Below are positions 40,289-49,768 of a DNA stretch of 64,000 bases, piece after piece. Where the stretch lies: NCBI GenBank assembly GCA_047635055.1, contig JBLIIJ010000005.1, positions 19,270-83,269 on the forward strand. Direction: 5' to 3'. The notes beneath the pieces are model-generated. The model did no database searches and had not been told where the DNA came from. It worked only from the letters and a program-made list of their open reading frames with translations. Within the stretch, counting starts at the first letter, position 1. Each line of letters opens with the position of its first letter. A program made the translations under genes and the position numbers. This stretch comes from JAVJRN01 sp047635055 (GTDB lineage: Bacteria > Bacteroidota > Bacteroidia > Cytophagales > Cyclobacteriaceae).

Positions 40289-42091
40289 ATGAGTAACAGC
40301 AGTACCGATCTCTACAAAAAGAAGATCGATGAAATTGACTTAATCTATCAAAGGTTTAAGAAGAAAGCTTTTAGTTTTTCTTGGTTAAGAATCTTGGCTT
40401 TTATACTCACGGCAATAGCATCATACTTCTATTTTGATATAGGTGAATGGTACATGGCCGTAGCGGCTATTTCTTCTTTAATTGCTTTTATAAAGTTAAT
40501 TTCCATCCACGGAAAGTTTCAATATTATGCCAATCTTCATGAAGCTAAGCTTGATCTGCTTCATGATGAACTTACTCGAAATGAGCTAAAGCTTGCTCCA
40601 TTCGACGAAGGAAACAGATTCGCACCTTCGAATCATCCTTATGCCGATGATTTAGATGTTTTTGGCAAACACAGTTTATTTCAACTCATTAACCGGTGTG
40701 AAATAGAAGACAGTAAAAAGCTCCTAAGTCAATGGCTCCTATCTCCGTCTTCAAGCAAAGACATTGCAGACAGGCAGCAAACGGTGAAAGCGCTCGCCGA
40801 AAATTTGGAATGGATGCTCGGCCTATCAGCGACGGTAAGACTTGCTGTTCAAAGAAGAAAGAAAACTGACCCAGAAATCTCATCAGACGATATTTTTTCA
40901 TGGTCATCTCGCACACTGGATATCAAGCTATCGACCCGAAAATATCTCGCAATTATCCTAAGTCTCATTACCATCGGTACAATTGCTTTTATTTTCATAA
41001 ATAACTTACCCTACTTTTTTGGTCTTCCGATTATAATTGTAAATCTTGTTTTTCTCGGAATTACAAACAAACAATTAAGTACGGCCTCCAAGGGCATTGA
41101 TGGCTCCAAATCTGTCTTAGACTCCTACGAAAAAGCCATTGCTGAAATTATAGATGCTGATATAGATGCTGACAATTACAAAAAAGTCAAAAAGCATCTA
41201 ATAGATACGAACGCACTCCACGCCATTAAAGAGCTGAACGCCATTGTTCATCGCGCAAGTAGCCGTTCCAATATGATGTACTTCGTATTCAATACAATCC
41301 TCCTTTTTGACGTACACCTTATCATTGACTTGGAAAAATGGCGTAGAAAAAACCATAGCGCTGTTTCTGCTTGGCTGGATAGTGTTCACCAAATTGAGTG
41401 CTTAGTGAGTATTGCTGGCTACCATATCAATAAGGCCACTCATACCTTTCCTGAAATGATCGAAACACCATTTCACTTTGAAGCCGAAAATCTTGGACAT
41501 CCTTTAATTTTGGATCACGAAAAGGTAAAGAATGATTACTCAGTCCTTAAAAAGGGTACGGTCGATATATTAACGGGCAGCAATATGTCTGGCAAGTCTA
41601 CCTTTCAGCGTACCATTGGTGTAAATATGGTGTTGGCGCAAATTGGCGCCCCTTGTGATGTCAAATCATTAAAGCTGAGTTCTACACTTGTCTTTACAAG
41701 TATGCGGACAAAAGATAACTTGGAAGAACATACAAGTTCCTTTTATGCTGAGCTAAAAAGAATAAGGCAATTGTTAGATATCGTTAAAAAAGAACCTTCC
41801 GTATTTTTCTTGGTTGACGAAATTTTAAAAGGTACCAATTCTGAAGATAGACATATTGGCGCTGTTGCACTTGCGAATCAATTATCACGAAAAAATACCT
41901 TTGGTATCATTTCCACGCATGATTTGAAACTCAGTGAAGTCGCTAATGAAAACGATAATGTTAGAAATTTCAGTTTCAATAGCGAGATCGTGGGAGATAA
42001 AATCTCTTTTGATTACAAATTAACAAAGGGCGTCTGTAAGAGCTTTAATGCCAGTCAGTTGATGCGCAACATGGGAATATTAATTGACTAA
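40289..42091 (+). CDS. Membrane-anchored MutS-family ATPase
   Basis: Protein of 600 aa with MutS core and ATPase domains but no mismatch-recognition domain. Two pairs of hydrophobic helices (~residues 32-75 and ~218-255) suggest a membrane-bound form. The ATPase part (~400-595) has the P-loop T-G-S-N-M-S-G-K-S-T, the S-S-F-Y-A-E-L-K-R-I block, Walker B L-V-D-E-I-L-K-G-T-N and the S-T-H-D-L motif. Family knowledge: MutS-related membrane proteins of this kind are widespread in Bacteroidota, and their function is unknown; a role in classical mismatch repair is unlikely. Possibly cotranscribed with the helicase gene. Confidence 0.9.
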   Translation: MSNSSTDLYKKKIDEIDLIYQRFKKKAFSFSWLRILAFILTAIASYFYFDIGEWYMAVAAISSLIAFIKLISIHGKFQYYANLHEAKLDLLHDELTRNELKLAPFDEGNRFAPSNHPYADDLDVFGKHSLFQLINRCEIEDSKKLLSQWLLSPSSSKDIADRQQTVKALAENLEWMLGLSATVRLAVQRRKKTDPEISSDDIFSWSSRTLDIKLSTRKYLAIILSLITIGTIAFIFINNLPYFFGLPIIIVNLVFLGITNKQLSTASKGIDGSKSVLDSYEKAIAEIIDADIDADNYKKVKKHLIDTNALHAIKELNAIVHRASSRSNMMYFVFNTILLFDVHLIIDLEKWRRKNHSAVSAWLDSVHQIECLVSIAGYHINKATHTFPEMIETPFHFEAENLGHPLILDHEKVKNDYSVLKKGTVDILTGSNMSGKSTFQRTIGVNMVLAQIGAPCDVKSLKLSSTLVFTSMRTKDNLEEHTSSFYAELKRIRQLLDIVKKEPSVFFLVDEILKGTNSEDRHIGAVALANQLSRKNTFGIISTHDLKLSEVANENDNVRNFSFNSEIVGDKISFDYKLTKGVCKSFNASQLMRNMGILID

Positions 42092-42182
42092 TATCGAAAC
42101 CAATTCAGCAGTTATCATAAGCTAAATTGTCGTTTCAATAACAATACCTTATGATGGGTATGGGTACATAAACTCTTCCTTC

Positions 42183-42190
42183 TATCTTTG
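42183..42190 (+). promoter_or_regulatory. -7 box of thioredoxin gene
   Basis: TATCTTTG matches TAnnTTTG exactly, 42 bp upstream of the thioredoxin ATG. No clear -33 TTG is visible at 19-21 bp. Confidence 0.5.
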
Positions 42191-42232
42191 CGTTAGCTGA
42201 GTGAATACATAGAAAATTAAAATAAAGAAAAT

Positions 42233-42559
42233 ATGTCAAAGCCAATTGAATTAACAGATAGCAACTTCGAGGCAGAAGTATTAAAATCAGACAAACCAGT
42301 TTTGGTTGATTTTTGGGCAGAATGGTGTGGCCCATGTAAAATGATCGGGCCTCTTGTAGAGGAGCTCGCTACTGAGTATGAAGGCAAAGCAGTCATAGGA
42401 AAAGTAGATGTAGATACAAATCCTGAAATATCTGCGAAATTTGGTATTCGTTCAATTCCAACGCTGCTTGTATTCAAAAACGGAGAAATTGTAGATAAAC
42501 AAGTAGGTGCAGTGCCTAAGACCGTATTAAGCGAAAAGCTTGATGCGCAGATGGTATAA
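42233..42559 (+). CDS. trxA: Thioredoxin
   Basis: Cytoplasmic thioredoxin of 108 aa, a general disulfide reductase. Active site W-C-G-P-C-K (Cys32, Cys35) after V-D-F-W-A-E-W, conserved Asp26 and cis-Pro segment R-S-I-P-T-L (Pro75-76 region), and the final helix ending with D-A-Q-M-V. All normal. It has its own -7 box and a strong terminator, so it is monocistronic. Confidence 0.96.
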   Translation: MSKPIELTDSNFEAEVLKSDKPVLVDFWAEWCGPCKMIGPLVEELATEYEGKAVIGKVDVDTNPEISAKFGIRSIPTLLVFKNGEIVDKQVGAVPKTVLSEKLDAQMV

Positions 42560-42580
42560 TCGAAAGCCTCAAATAAAAAA

Positions 42581-42614
42581 GCCGTTTCAATCAAATTGAA
42601 ACGGCTTTTTTTAT
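42581..42614 (+). terminator. Rho-independent terminator of thioredoxin gene
   Basis: Perfect stem GCCGTTTCAAT / ATTGAAACGGC around a short loop, then seven T. It follows the stop by 22 bp and, with the A-run before it, may act in both directions. Confidence 0.92.
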
Positions 42615-42627
42615 GACTTGGACATTA

Positions 42628-42790
42628 TTAGAAACTATAAACAGCAGCGATCAGGTTTGTGTTACCTCATCCGCTGCTAAGTAGTTGCTATCCATAAAGG
42701 CATCATTACTTGAAATAACCAATCCAAACTCTGAAATAAACGTCAAATCACTATCCTTGACGATTACTCACCTCTTAGATTCAACTAATA
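42628..42790 (-). pseudogene. C-terminal remnant of an outer-membrane porin
   Basis: On the minus strand one frame reads V-K-D-S-D-L-T-F-I-S-E-F-G-L-V-I-S and on to A-A-D-E-V; after a 1-nt shift it continues T-N-L-I-A-A-V-Y-S-F and stops at 42628. The final strand ending in Phe is a typical outer-membrane barrel C-terminus. The N-terminal part is gone. It lies downstream of the decayed ammonium-transporter gene on the same strand, in keeping with the transporter-porin pairing seen in many Bacteroidota (remembered context). Confidence 0.5.
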
Positions 42791-42861
42791 AGCGCTATCA
42801 TTTATAGGTAATATTTGAGATTTTCAGTCTCCCTGTAATTGGCCGTACTAAGCTTATGAAA

Positions 42862-43401
42862 TTATCCAACAAATATTGAGGCTTTATAAATGAGCATCTT
42901 AAATCTCTTTCCAACAAAAGAAGACTTATCATATTGCCCAGAAGCTACAATGATGTCATCCGCAATTTTTGCTTGACTGAGCTTTATGGGATTATTCGTC
43001 GCATTTATTAAGATGGTATTTTTGTTGTTTTGCTTCGAAATCATATAGGCCGTAAGCATGAAGTTTACGGTAATATCCAAATGACCATTTAATAGTATCG
43101 CCACATTTTTAGACCTCATAATAAATTTATGGATCGTTTCCATACTCTCAAACTTGATAGATTTTGTAATCAAGTTGATATTTTTCATATCTTTCATTCT
43201 AAACTGAAGATCTTCTATCAGCTCAAGGTCATCTCTGTGATACAACCTGAGCATTTCGCCAATCTCTTCGACATTGGCGACTCCTATATTAATCATCATT
43301 TTAAGTTGGATTAAGGCCGCATCTAATTCAATCGTTTCACCATCTTCGTTAAAGAAACTGATATTTCCTTCAACACCCATGTTGTACAACTCTGTAGCCA
43401 T
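42862..43401 (-). CDS. Hypothetical protein, probably the 3' part of a gene cut by a stop
   Basis: A 179-codon frame of unknown function, mixed alpha/beta in appearance with an I-L-L-N-G-H-L-D-I-T segment and a basic C-terminus. Upstream in the same frame an ATG at 43497 opens M-S-Q-I-V-Y-V-S-L-R-N-T-L-I-G-R-G, and runs 30 codons to a TAG at 43405-43407, two codons before the Met used here. The original gene was therefore probably 212 codons (43497-42862) and is inactivated or translated only from the internal start. It sits between the decayed ammonium transporter (26 bp upstream) and the porin remnant, so the whole operon seems to be decaying. Confidence 0.55.
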   Translation of the reverse strand: MATELYNMGVEGNISFFNEDGETIELDAALIQLKMMINIGVANVEEIGEMLRLYHRDDLELIEDLQFRMKDMKNINLITKSIKFESMETIHKFIMRSKNVAILLNGHLDITVNFMLTAYMISKQNNKNTILINATNNPIKLSQAKIADDIIVASGQYDKSSFVGKRFKMLIYKASIFVG

Positions 43402-43522
43402 GTGCTATCCAAGTATGGAATCAAGCAATACGGGCTTACTAAAATTTCCTCTACCAATCAATGTGTTCCTTAAAGAAACATATACAATTTGGCTCATATC
43501 TTTAGTAATTTAGGTGTGGTGG

Positions 43523-44301
43523 TCATTTTGAATCTCTCTCTCCTTCTATAAATATATAGCCTGAGTTTTCTTTGGTTGGATCGACTCTTAGTCCTATAAC
43601 AACGTTAAGTATTTTAAAGAAAATGAAGACTGCAACAGACACAAAAACAAGCAATACACCAGTACAGATCAATTGTGAAATTATTTGATCTCCACGTGTC
43701 CAAACGGCATCCGGAGCGAGATTCAAATATTTGCGGATTAGGCTTTGGTTAAAGAACACTTCAAGCTCTGCCGCATCTGGAAGAAAAAAACAGTACCAAT
43801 GAGTCCATTTCCATAATAACCAAACAAGAATGAAAACCCTACTAAGAAGTAGATCACCGCAACGACCACAAAGTCAACCAAGTTTTTCAGTCCAATTCAA
43901 GTGCCATGAATTTCCCAAACTATGCCCATTTCCAATACTTTGAAACCGGCTTGCCTTAAAAAAATCAAAGCCACTGCTATAAGTATCCAAAACCTATCTC
44001 ATTCTGTTTTACCTGAACGTTTGAAGTTTCTATAACACCAATCCTCTTTTATTCTTTGAATACCCTGTTGAACCTTATGGGTAGCAGAGTCAATGTAGGT
44101 TCTTGTTGATTGTATTTCTAAATACTCCCCGTCTAGCTTACCACCAAGTCGGTCGATGCTGTTTTTATTGGCCTGAGTTTATACTTGGTTGGTATTTACT
44201 TTTCAGTCTATTCGAACAAGGTTTTTGTTAGTAGCGGCATTTGATTATGCCATAGATAAGAAGGGACAGAGGAAAATAAGGCCCAAAATGATCTTCTTTA
44301 T
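43523..44301 (-). pseudogene. amt: Decayed ammonium transporter (Amt) with internal deletion
   Basis: On the minus strand, a single frame from ~44301 shows a signal-like start (K-K-I-I-L-G-L-I-F-L, with ATA where ATG is expected), a linker, and the first Amt helices (A-L-I-F-L-R-Q-A-G-F-K-V-L-E-M-G, then K-N-L-V-D-F-V-V-V-A-V-I-Y-F-L-V-G-F and F-G-Y-Y-G-N-G-L-I-G-T). At least five in-frame stops interrupt it. After a 1-nt shift near 43790 the frame passes straight to the Amt C-terminus (Q-L-I-C-T-G-V-L-L-V-F, N-V-V-I-G-L-R-V-D-P), so roughly helices 4-10 are deleted. Intact relatives exceed 400 aa. Family knowledge: Amt conducts ammonium into the cell. Confidence 0.8.
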
Positions 44302-44493
44302 TTTGTTAAGGTTTGTTTGCTGTTGAACTACAAAATAATGGCTATTGAGGCGTCTATTATTTTAGTAGAAGGCGAGTTTAAGCGGATACAACAGAAGTTG
44401 TCACCTAAATAAATGAAACAGCATAATTATTATACGGTTATACGTAATAAGTGATATTGCAAGACTTAAAAAGAAAACCTAAGTGTAATCCAT

Positions 44494-44532
44494 AAAAAAA
44501 CATCGTTTAAAGAAATTAAACGATGTTTTTTA
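44494..44532 (-). terminator. Bidirectional terminator downstream of bioB
   Basis: Stem ACATCGTTTAA / TTAAACGATGT around a short loop, flanked by an A-run on one side and a T-run on the other, so it can end transcription in both directions. About 80 bp past the bioB stop. Confidence 0.8.
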
Positions 44533-44612
44533 TTACTCGACTATATTTTTACGCTTAATCTTTTATATCAACTGATAGCGCACAAAGAATTGCAAGCAGG
44601 TAAAAATCATCA

Positions 44613-45602
44613 TCATACATCTGCCATATACTTCTCCGCCGCAGCTCCTTGGAATGACTTTCTTGGCCTTAAATTCAATGTTTGAAACATCTGCTTATCT
44701 TGATTTACTTCAGGATTAGGAGTTGTTAATAACTCGTCCCCAGCAAAAATACTGTTAGCGCCTGCCATAAAACATAGTGCCTGTTCTTCTACAGTCATTC
44801 TTACCCTTCCAGCGGAAAGTCTTACTTGAGCTTTCGGCATAATTATCCTTGCTGTAGCAATCATCCTTACCATATCCCAAACAGATACTTTCTGTTGATT
44901 CTCCAATGGAGTGCCAGGAATGGGCACTAAGGCATTGACAGGAACTGATTCAGGATGCTGCTCCATCGTGGACAAGGTATGTAGCATGCCAATCCTATCT
45001 TCTGTGGATTCTCCCAAGCCTATGATTCCACCGGAACAAACGGAAATATCCGCTTTTCGTACATTTTTTATAGTATCGAGGCGGTCATCGTAGGTTCTTG
45101 TGGATATTATTTCTTCATAATGTTCCTCAGAAGTATCTAAATTATGATTGTAAGCATAAAGGCCTGCATCCTTCAATTTTTTTGCTTGCTCATCTGTAAG
45201 CATACCAAGGGTACAGCAAACTTCCATTCCCAGCGAATTCACACCCGAAACCATCTTGATCACCTTATCAAAATCTTTATTATCTCGAACTTCGCGCCAA
45301 GCAGCACCCATACAAAAACGCGTACTTCCGTTTTCTTTGGCCTCAACAGCTTTCTTCATGACAACATCAACGTCCAATAGTTTATGAACTTTAACATCCG
45401 TATGATAGCGTGCAGCCTGTGGGCAATAAGAGCAATCCTCAGGACAGCCACCCGTCTTTATTGATAATAAGGTACAAACCTGTACTTCAGATGGGTCATT
45501 ATTTTGTCTGTGTACAGTGGCCGCTTCATAGATAAGTTCCAATACTGGTTTATCGTAAATTGCTTGTATTTCTTTTCGGGTCCAGTCGTTTCGAATATTC
45601 AT
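44613..45602 (-). CDS. bioB: Biotin synthase
   Basis: Radical-SAM enzyme of 329 aa that inserts sulfur into dethiobiotin, the last step of biotin synthesis. The [4Fe-4S] motif C-P-E-D-C-S-Y-C (Cys53, Cys57, Cys60) follows L-L-S-I-K-T-G-G; other hallmarks are F-C-M-G-A-A-W-R, Y-N-H-N-L-D-T-S-E-E-H-Y, S-G-G-I-I-G-L-G-E-S and R-L-S-A-G-R near the [2Fe-2S] ligand Arg. Complete and of normal length. Other bio genes are not adjacent. Possibly monocistronic, ending at the bidirectional terminator. Confidence 0.96.
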   Translation of the reverse strand: MNIRNDWTRKEIQAIYDKPVLELIYEAATVHRQNNDPSEVQVCTLLSIKTGGCPEDCSYCPQAARYHTDVKVHKLLDVDVVMKKAVEAKENGSTRFCMGAAWREVRDNKDFDKVIKMVSGVNSLGMEVCCTLGMLTDEQAKKLKDAGLYAYNHNLDTSEEHYEEIISTRTYDDRLDTIKNVRKADISVCSGGIIGLGESTEDRIGMLHTLSTMEQHPESVPVNALVPIPGTPLENQQKVSVWDMVRMIATARIIMPKAQVRLSAGRVRMTVEEQALCFMAGANSIFAGDELLTTPNPEVNQDKQMFQTLNLRPRKSFQGAAAEKYMADV

Positions 45603-45659
45603 AGATTAGGTTAATATAACGGGAAGTTAAAACTCGTTGAGAATCTAGCCAAAAATGTT

Positions 45660-47387
45660 TTATTGAATTGTTAAATCTCCAGGTAATCTTGCTTGAATTC
45701 CCCTCATTTTCTCCAATGACTCCAATTTTTTTATATATCCGTCAAGAGGATTCACGCTAGAAAATAAATTCGCGCTATTCAGCTTAGTTAAAATTTCATC
45801 AATGAATTGTTTCTCTTTTGGATAATAAGACACGCTATAATTGTCCAGTACACCTGCCTTTTCAGCAGCAATTTCAATAGCATCTTCAAAGCTTCCGAGC
45901 ACATCAACCAAGCCTCGTTCTTTAGCCTGTACACCTGTCCAAACTCTTCCTCCGGCCACTTTCAAAACTTCTTCTGTCGTCATGTTTCTCCCTTCTGCCA
46001 CTCTACTGATGAAAGTGTCATAACCCCGCTCTACTTGAGCTTGTATTATAGCACGTTCTTGCGGACTCAACGACCGACTTACTGTAGCGATATCCGAAAA
46101 ATCGCCTGTGGAAACCCGGTCACTCGTAATGCCTAATTTATTTTCCAGAAAGTCTCCAATATTGAACATTAGCCCAAATATCCCAATGGAACCAGTGATT
46201 GTATTCGGTTGTGCAACGATCGTATCGCATGGCGCTGAAATAAAATATCCACCTGAAGCCGCCACATCAGACATACTTGCAATGATTGGCTTTACTCCCT
46301 TGGTTAGCATCACTTCCCGCCAAATAATGTCCGATGCAGTTAAACTACCACCCGGAGAATTTACTCTTAAGACGATCGCCTTTACTGATTTTTTCTCTCT
46401 TGCTTTTCTAATCTCTTCCGCAAATTGTTCACTACCTACACCATCAACTGACCGACCCATCACAATATCTCCATCGGCAACAATGACTGCTATTTTATTA
46501 CTGTTGTAGGACTTATCAGCCAATGCCGATTGAATATAACTTCGATAAGGCGTTAATTTGATCTTATCATCTTCGCCTACACCCATCGACCTTTTAAGGA
46601 CTTTAATAAGCTCATCCTCATATCCTACCTCTGAAATGAGTTTATATTTCTTGGCATCTGATGGCTTTCTCACCAACATATTGTCAGATACTCTTTTCAA
46701 CTCAGCGGGATCTATCTGATCATAGGCACCAATATTTTCGATATACGTCTTGTGAATAGAGGAAATTAGCGCTGTTAATTGATACTCGTTCTCCTTGCTC
46801 ATATCTTTTCTTATGAAAGGCTCCACAAAGCTCTTGAACTGTCCTACCCTAAATATTTCAGGCTCGATATCTAGTTTGTCAAATAGTCCTTTATAGAAGG
46901 TAACCCCGGCGGTCAATCCGTTGAATTCTAGAGAACCTTCAGGATTTAAATAGAGCGAATCAGCGATGGATAATAAGTAGAAATCTCCTTCACTGGCATA
47001 TTCGATATAGCCGTGTACAAATTTTCCTGAACTTTTAAAATCAATTAAAGCATCTCGAATCTCCTGTAAAGTGGAAGAACCAGCCTGTAAAAAAGTAGAC
47101 CTCAGATAAATCCCCTTTATTCGCTCGTCATACTTCGCATATTCAATGCTATATAACAAATCAACCAAAGAAGTAGGTGCTGGACCGTCACTAAATAGAT
47201 CTTGAAAAGGGTCAGCAATGGTATGCTCTAAAATAACTCCTTTTAAATCTAGATCAAGTACGGTGTTTTGAGCGACTGTCGGAACTGTCTCGGTTGAGGC
47301 CGCAATACTTACAAATAAAATTATCAATAAAAAAAAGAATACAAATAAACCGATGATGGTCGCTAATAGGTTTCGTAGAAAAGCCAT
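45660..47387 (-). CDS. sppA: Signal peptide peptidase SppA (67K type)
   Basis: Membrane-anchored serine/lysine protease of 575 aa that degrades cleaved signal peptides. One N-terminal membrane helix (~7-32), then two tandem ClpP/crotonase-like domains. The N-terminal half has the conserved Y-I-E-Y-A-S-E-G-D-F-Y-L segment with the region of the general-base Lys; the C-terminal half has the nucleophile block M-S-D-V-A-A-S-G-G-Y-F, and V-N-S-P-G-G just before it. Length and domain order are those of E. coli SppA. It is transcribed toward bioB with a 57-bp gap. Confidence 0.93.
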   Translation of the reverse strand: MAFLRNLLATIIGLFVFFFLLIILFVSIAASTETVPTVAQNTVLDLDLKGVILEHTIADPFQDLFSDGPAPTSLVDLLYSIEYAKYDERIKGIYLRSTFLQAGSSTLQEIRDALIDFKSSGKFVHGYIEYASEGDFYLLSIADSLYLNPEGSLEFNGLTAGVTFYKGLFDKLDIEPEIFRVGQFKSFVEPFIRKDMSKENEYQLTALISSIHKTYIENIGAYDQIDPAELKRVSDNMLVRKPSDAKKYKLISEVGYEDELIKVLKRSMGVGEDDKIKLTPYRSYIQSALADKSYNSNKIAVIVADGDIVMGRSVDGVGSEQFAEEIRKAREKKSVKAIVLRVNSPGGSLTASDIIWREVMLTKGVKPIIASMSDVAASGGYFISAPCDTIVAQPNTITGSIGIFGLMFNIGDFLENKLGITSDRVSTGDFSDIATVSRSLSPQERAIIQAQVERGYDTFISRVAEGRNMTTEEVLKVAGGRVWTGVQAKERGLVDVLGSFEDAIEIAAEKAGVLDNYSVSYYPKEKQFIDEILTKLNSANLFSSVNPLDGYIKKLESLEKMRGIQARLPGDLTIQ

Positions 47388-47472
47388 AATTTGCTTAGTG
47401 AATATTGAATCGTATGATGAATTGTTGAACGAAGTTAAGACGGTTCAATCTTAAAATTGTTTTAAAGAACTG

Positions 47473-47970
47473 ATGAAGGGAATATTTTTATTATTAGGCT
47501 CGAATATGGGTGATAGACAGACCAATTTAGAAGAGTCGCTATCATTGCTTGTGGAGATTGATGTACTTATGGTGGATTATTCTTCCATATATGAAACAGC
47601 TCCATGGGGAAACGAAAATCAAGATTGGTTTCTCAATATGGTGATAAGGATTGACACAATGCTTTCTCCAATGGATTTGCTGAAAAAATGCCAAACGGTA
47701 GAGCAACGACTTGGCCGTAAGAGAGTTGAACAATGGGGCTCTAGAGTCATTGACATTGATATACTCTATTATGATAATTTGGAGGAGAATAGTCCTGATC
47801 TTCAAATTCCACATCCAGCCATAGCTCTAAGAAGATTTACTCTTCTGCCTTTGGTAGAAGTAGCTTCTCATGAAATTCACCCTATCCTTAAACATACTCA
47901 GCAAGAGTTATTAGAAGTGTGCCCTGATGAGCTGGTATGTAACAAGCTTGATCTGGTGTTAAATGTATGA
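47473..47970 (+). CDS. folK: 6-hydroxymethyl-7,8-dihydropterin pyrophosphokinase
   Basis: HPPK of 165 aa, transferring pyrophosphate from ATP to the pterin in folate synthesis. Landmarks: L-L-L-G-S-N-M-G-D-R at the N-terminus, Y-E-T-A-P-W-G in the pterin pocket, E-Q-R-L-G-R-K-R-V-E-Q-W-G-S-R-V-I-D-I-D-I-L with the Mg-binding Asp pair, and the I-P-H-P-x7-R-x-F-x-L-x-P block. Complete. The start overlaps no gene and is divergent from sppA; the stop overlaps the TSUP gene start (ATGA). Confidence 0.95.
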   Translation: MKGIFLLLGSNMGDRQTNLEESLSLLVEIDVLMVDYSSIYETAPWGNENQDWFLNMVIRIDTMLSPMDLLKKCQTVEQRLGRKRVEQWGSRVIDIDILYYDNLEENSPDLQIPHPAIALRRFTLLPLVEVASHEIHPILKHTQQELLEVCPDELVCNKLDLVLNV

Positions 47971-48719
47971 GTTGGGTAGAGGCTATCATATTACTTAGCG
48001 CTGGCATTTTCGCAGGTGCTATCAACACCTTGGCTGGCGGAGGATCATTGATCACGGTACCCATACTTATTTCTATGGGTTTACCTGGATCTGAGGCCAA
48101 CGCTTCCAATCGAGTGGCCATTTTCATACAAAATATTTTTGCCGTCAGTGGGTTCAAAAGCAAAGGCGTATCGGTATTCCCGTACGCTTTTTGGGCAGCC
48201 ATCGTCGCGATGTTTGGAGCAGTCATAGGTGCGTATGTGGCTGTTGATATCTCTAATGAACTATTCAATAAAGTACTGGCTCTTGTGATGGTCATGGTTT
48301 TAATCCTTACGGTATTCAAACCTTACTTTTCTGTCACCCAAGTCGATGAAATTTTTAATCCTAAGCGTAAGTTTTGGAGTCTTTTCACCTTCTTTTTTCT
48401 TGGCATTTATGGTGGTTTTATTCAAGCTGGCATTGGTTTTTTGATCATCGCTACTTTAACCGGTATTCATGGTTTCAATATGGCAAAGACCAATAGCATC
48501 AAAGTATTTGTTGCGCTCTGCTATACTGGTGTGGCTTTGACCATTTTTATTTTAGAAGATAAAGTTCGTTGGGAATATGGGCTTGTTTTAGCCGCAGGAA
48601 ACGCCACGGGAGCATGGCTCTCCAGTAGATGGTCTGTGGATAAAGATGATAAATGGATTCGTTTAATTCTTATCGTGTCAGTGTCCGCATTGGCGATCAA
48701 ATTATGGTTTTTTAGTTAG
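47967..48719 (+). CDS. TSUP-family (TauE/SafE) permease
   Basis: Membrane protein of 250 aa with about eight helices arranged as two repeats, each opening with a G-G-x-x-x-x-G-I-G-type loop: the first is A-I-N-T-L-A-G-G-G-S-L-I-T-V-P, the second G-G-F-I-Q-A-G-I-G-F. This is the TauE/SafE pattern. Family members export or import sulfite, sulfoacetate or other small anions; substrate cannot be read from the sequence. Translationally coupled to folK (4-bp overlap) and 2 bp before an aminotransferase gene. Confidence 0.9.
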   Translation: MSWVEAIILLSAGIFAGAINTLAGGGSLITVPILISMGLPGSEANASNRVAIFIQNIFAVSGFKSKGVSVFPYAFWAAIVAMFGAVIGAYVAVDISNELFNKVLALVMVMVLILTVFKPYFSVTQVDEIFNPKRKFWSLFTFFFLGIYGGFIQAGIGFLIIATLTGIHGFNMAKTNSIKVFVALCYTGVALTIFILEDKVRWEYGLVLAAGNATGAWLSSRWSVDKDDKWIRLILIVSVSALAIKLWFFS

Positions 48720-48721
48720 TT

Positions 48722-49768
48722 ATGAAAGTAAACAAATCACTTTTCCCTATTTTATCGGCATACACTTATTTAAATACTGCTCGGTTTTGCGCTATGCCGA
48801 CAACAGCAGTCGCAACGCAACAGGCATTTTTAAGTCATTTACAGACACACGGCAGCTGGCAATTCGATGCATGGACAGAGAAATATGAACATTGTCGAGT
48901 ACTCGCCAGCGATATGATTGGTGTGCCCGCAGCACAACTTTTCTTTCTGCCTAATGTCTCCTTAGGGTTTAATATGGCAGCCCAATATTTACCTAAAAGA
49001 ACGGTCGTCACGCTTTCTTCTGATTTCCCAACGGTCAACATGGCTTGGGAACCACATGGCTTTAAGGTGAAAGCTATTGATCATAGAGAAGAAAAATTTT
49101 ATGAACATTTTAAACAAGCGTTGACGGAACCTGAACAAATCGTTGCGATTAGTTGGATACAAAGTGCCGATGGTTTTGAAATCGATTTGAAATGGTTGTT
49201 TGACATTTGCAAAAAAAACAAGCACCTCTTGGTTCTTGACGGCACACAGGGGTTTTCAGCATTGCAAATAGACATTGATCCAGAGGTGAATTTATTATTT
49301 CTAGCCAGTGGATTCAAGTGGTCATTGGCCGGATACGGAATTGCTATTGGTTACTTGGCTCCCTCTATTGCACACTACTTCTCTCCTATGCGTGGTTGGT
49401 TTAGTGTTGATTTTGAAAAAGGCGGAATTAAACAAGGAGCGAGCCATTTGGAAGTGGGCAATGCTACCTATTTGAATGCTTTTTCGATGGTAGAAGGACT
49501 TAAACTGATCAATGAAGTTGGCCTGAAAGAAGTGGAAAAGTGGAATAGTCATTTAGCACAATATTTTATTGAAAAAAGTAAGCGTGACGTACTTCATAAA
49601 GACAGTCGTTCAAGTATTAAAAGCTTTTCGGCCACAAAAGAAGAGTACGAAAAGCTGGTAGAAGCCAATATTCAAACGACTTGGCAAAAGGATAGGATCA
49701 GGATTTCCCCACATTTTTATAATACCCTAGATGATATCGACAAAGTAATAGCCATTTTGAACGCGTAA
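48722..49768 (+). CDS. Class V aminotransferase-like PLP enzyme
   Basis: PLP-dependent fold-type I enzyme of 348 aa. It opens Y-T-Y-L-N-T-A-R-F-C and has D-G-T-Q-G-F with the cofactor-contacting Asp (near residue 170) and the Schiff-base Lys in F-L-A-S-G-F-K-W (near 200). The C-terminal domain is short. It resembles class V aminotransferases and cysteine desulfurase-like proteins but lacks the Cys loop of desulfurases. Substrate unknown. Last gene of a folK-TSUP-aminotransferase operon with gaps of -4 and 2 bp. Confidence 0.87.
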   Translation: MKVNKSLFPILSAYTYLNTARFCAMPTTAVATQQAFLSHLQTHGSWQFDAWTEKYEHCRVLASDMIGVPAAQLFFLPNVSLGFNMAAQYLPKRTVVTLSSDFPTVNMAWEPHGFKVKAIDHREEKFYEHFKQALTEPEQIVAISWIQSADGFEIDLKWLFDICKKNKHLLVLDGTQGFSALQIDIDPEVNLLFLASGFKWSLAGYGIAIGYLAPSIAHYFSPMRGWFSVDFEKGGIKQGASHLEVGNATYLNAFSMVEGLKLINEVGLKEVEKWNSHLAQYFIEKSKRDVLHKDSRSSIKSFSATKEEYEKLVEANIQTTWQKDRIRISPHFYNTLDDIDKVIAILNA

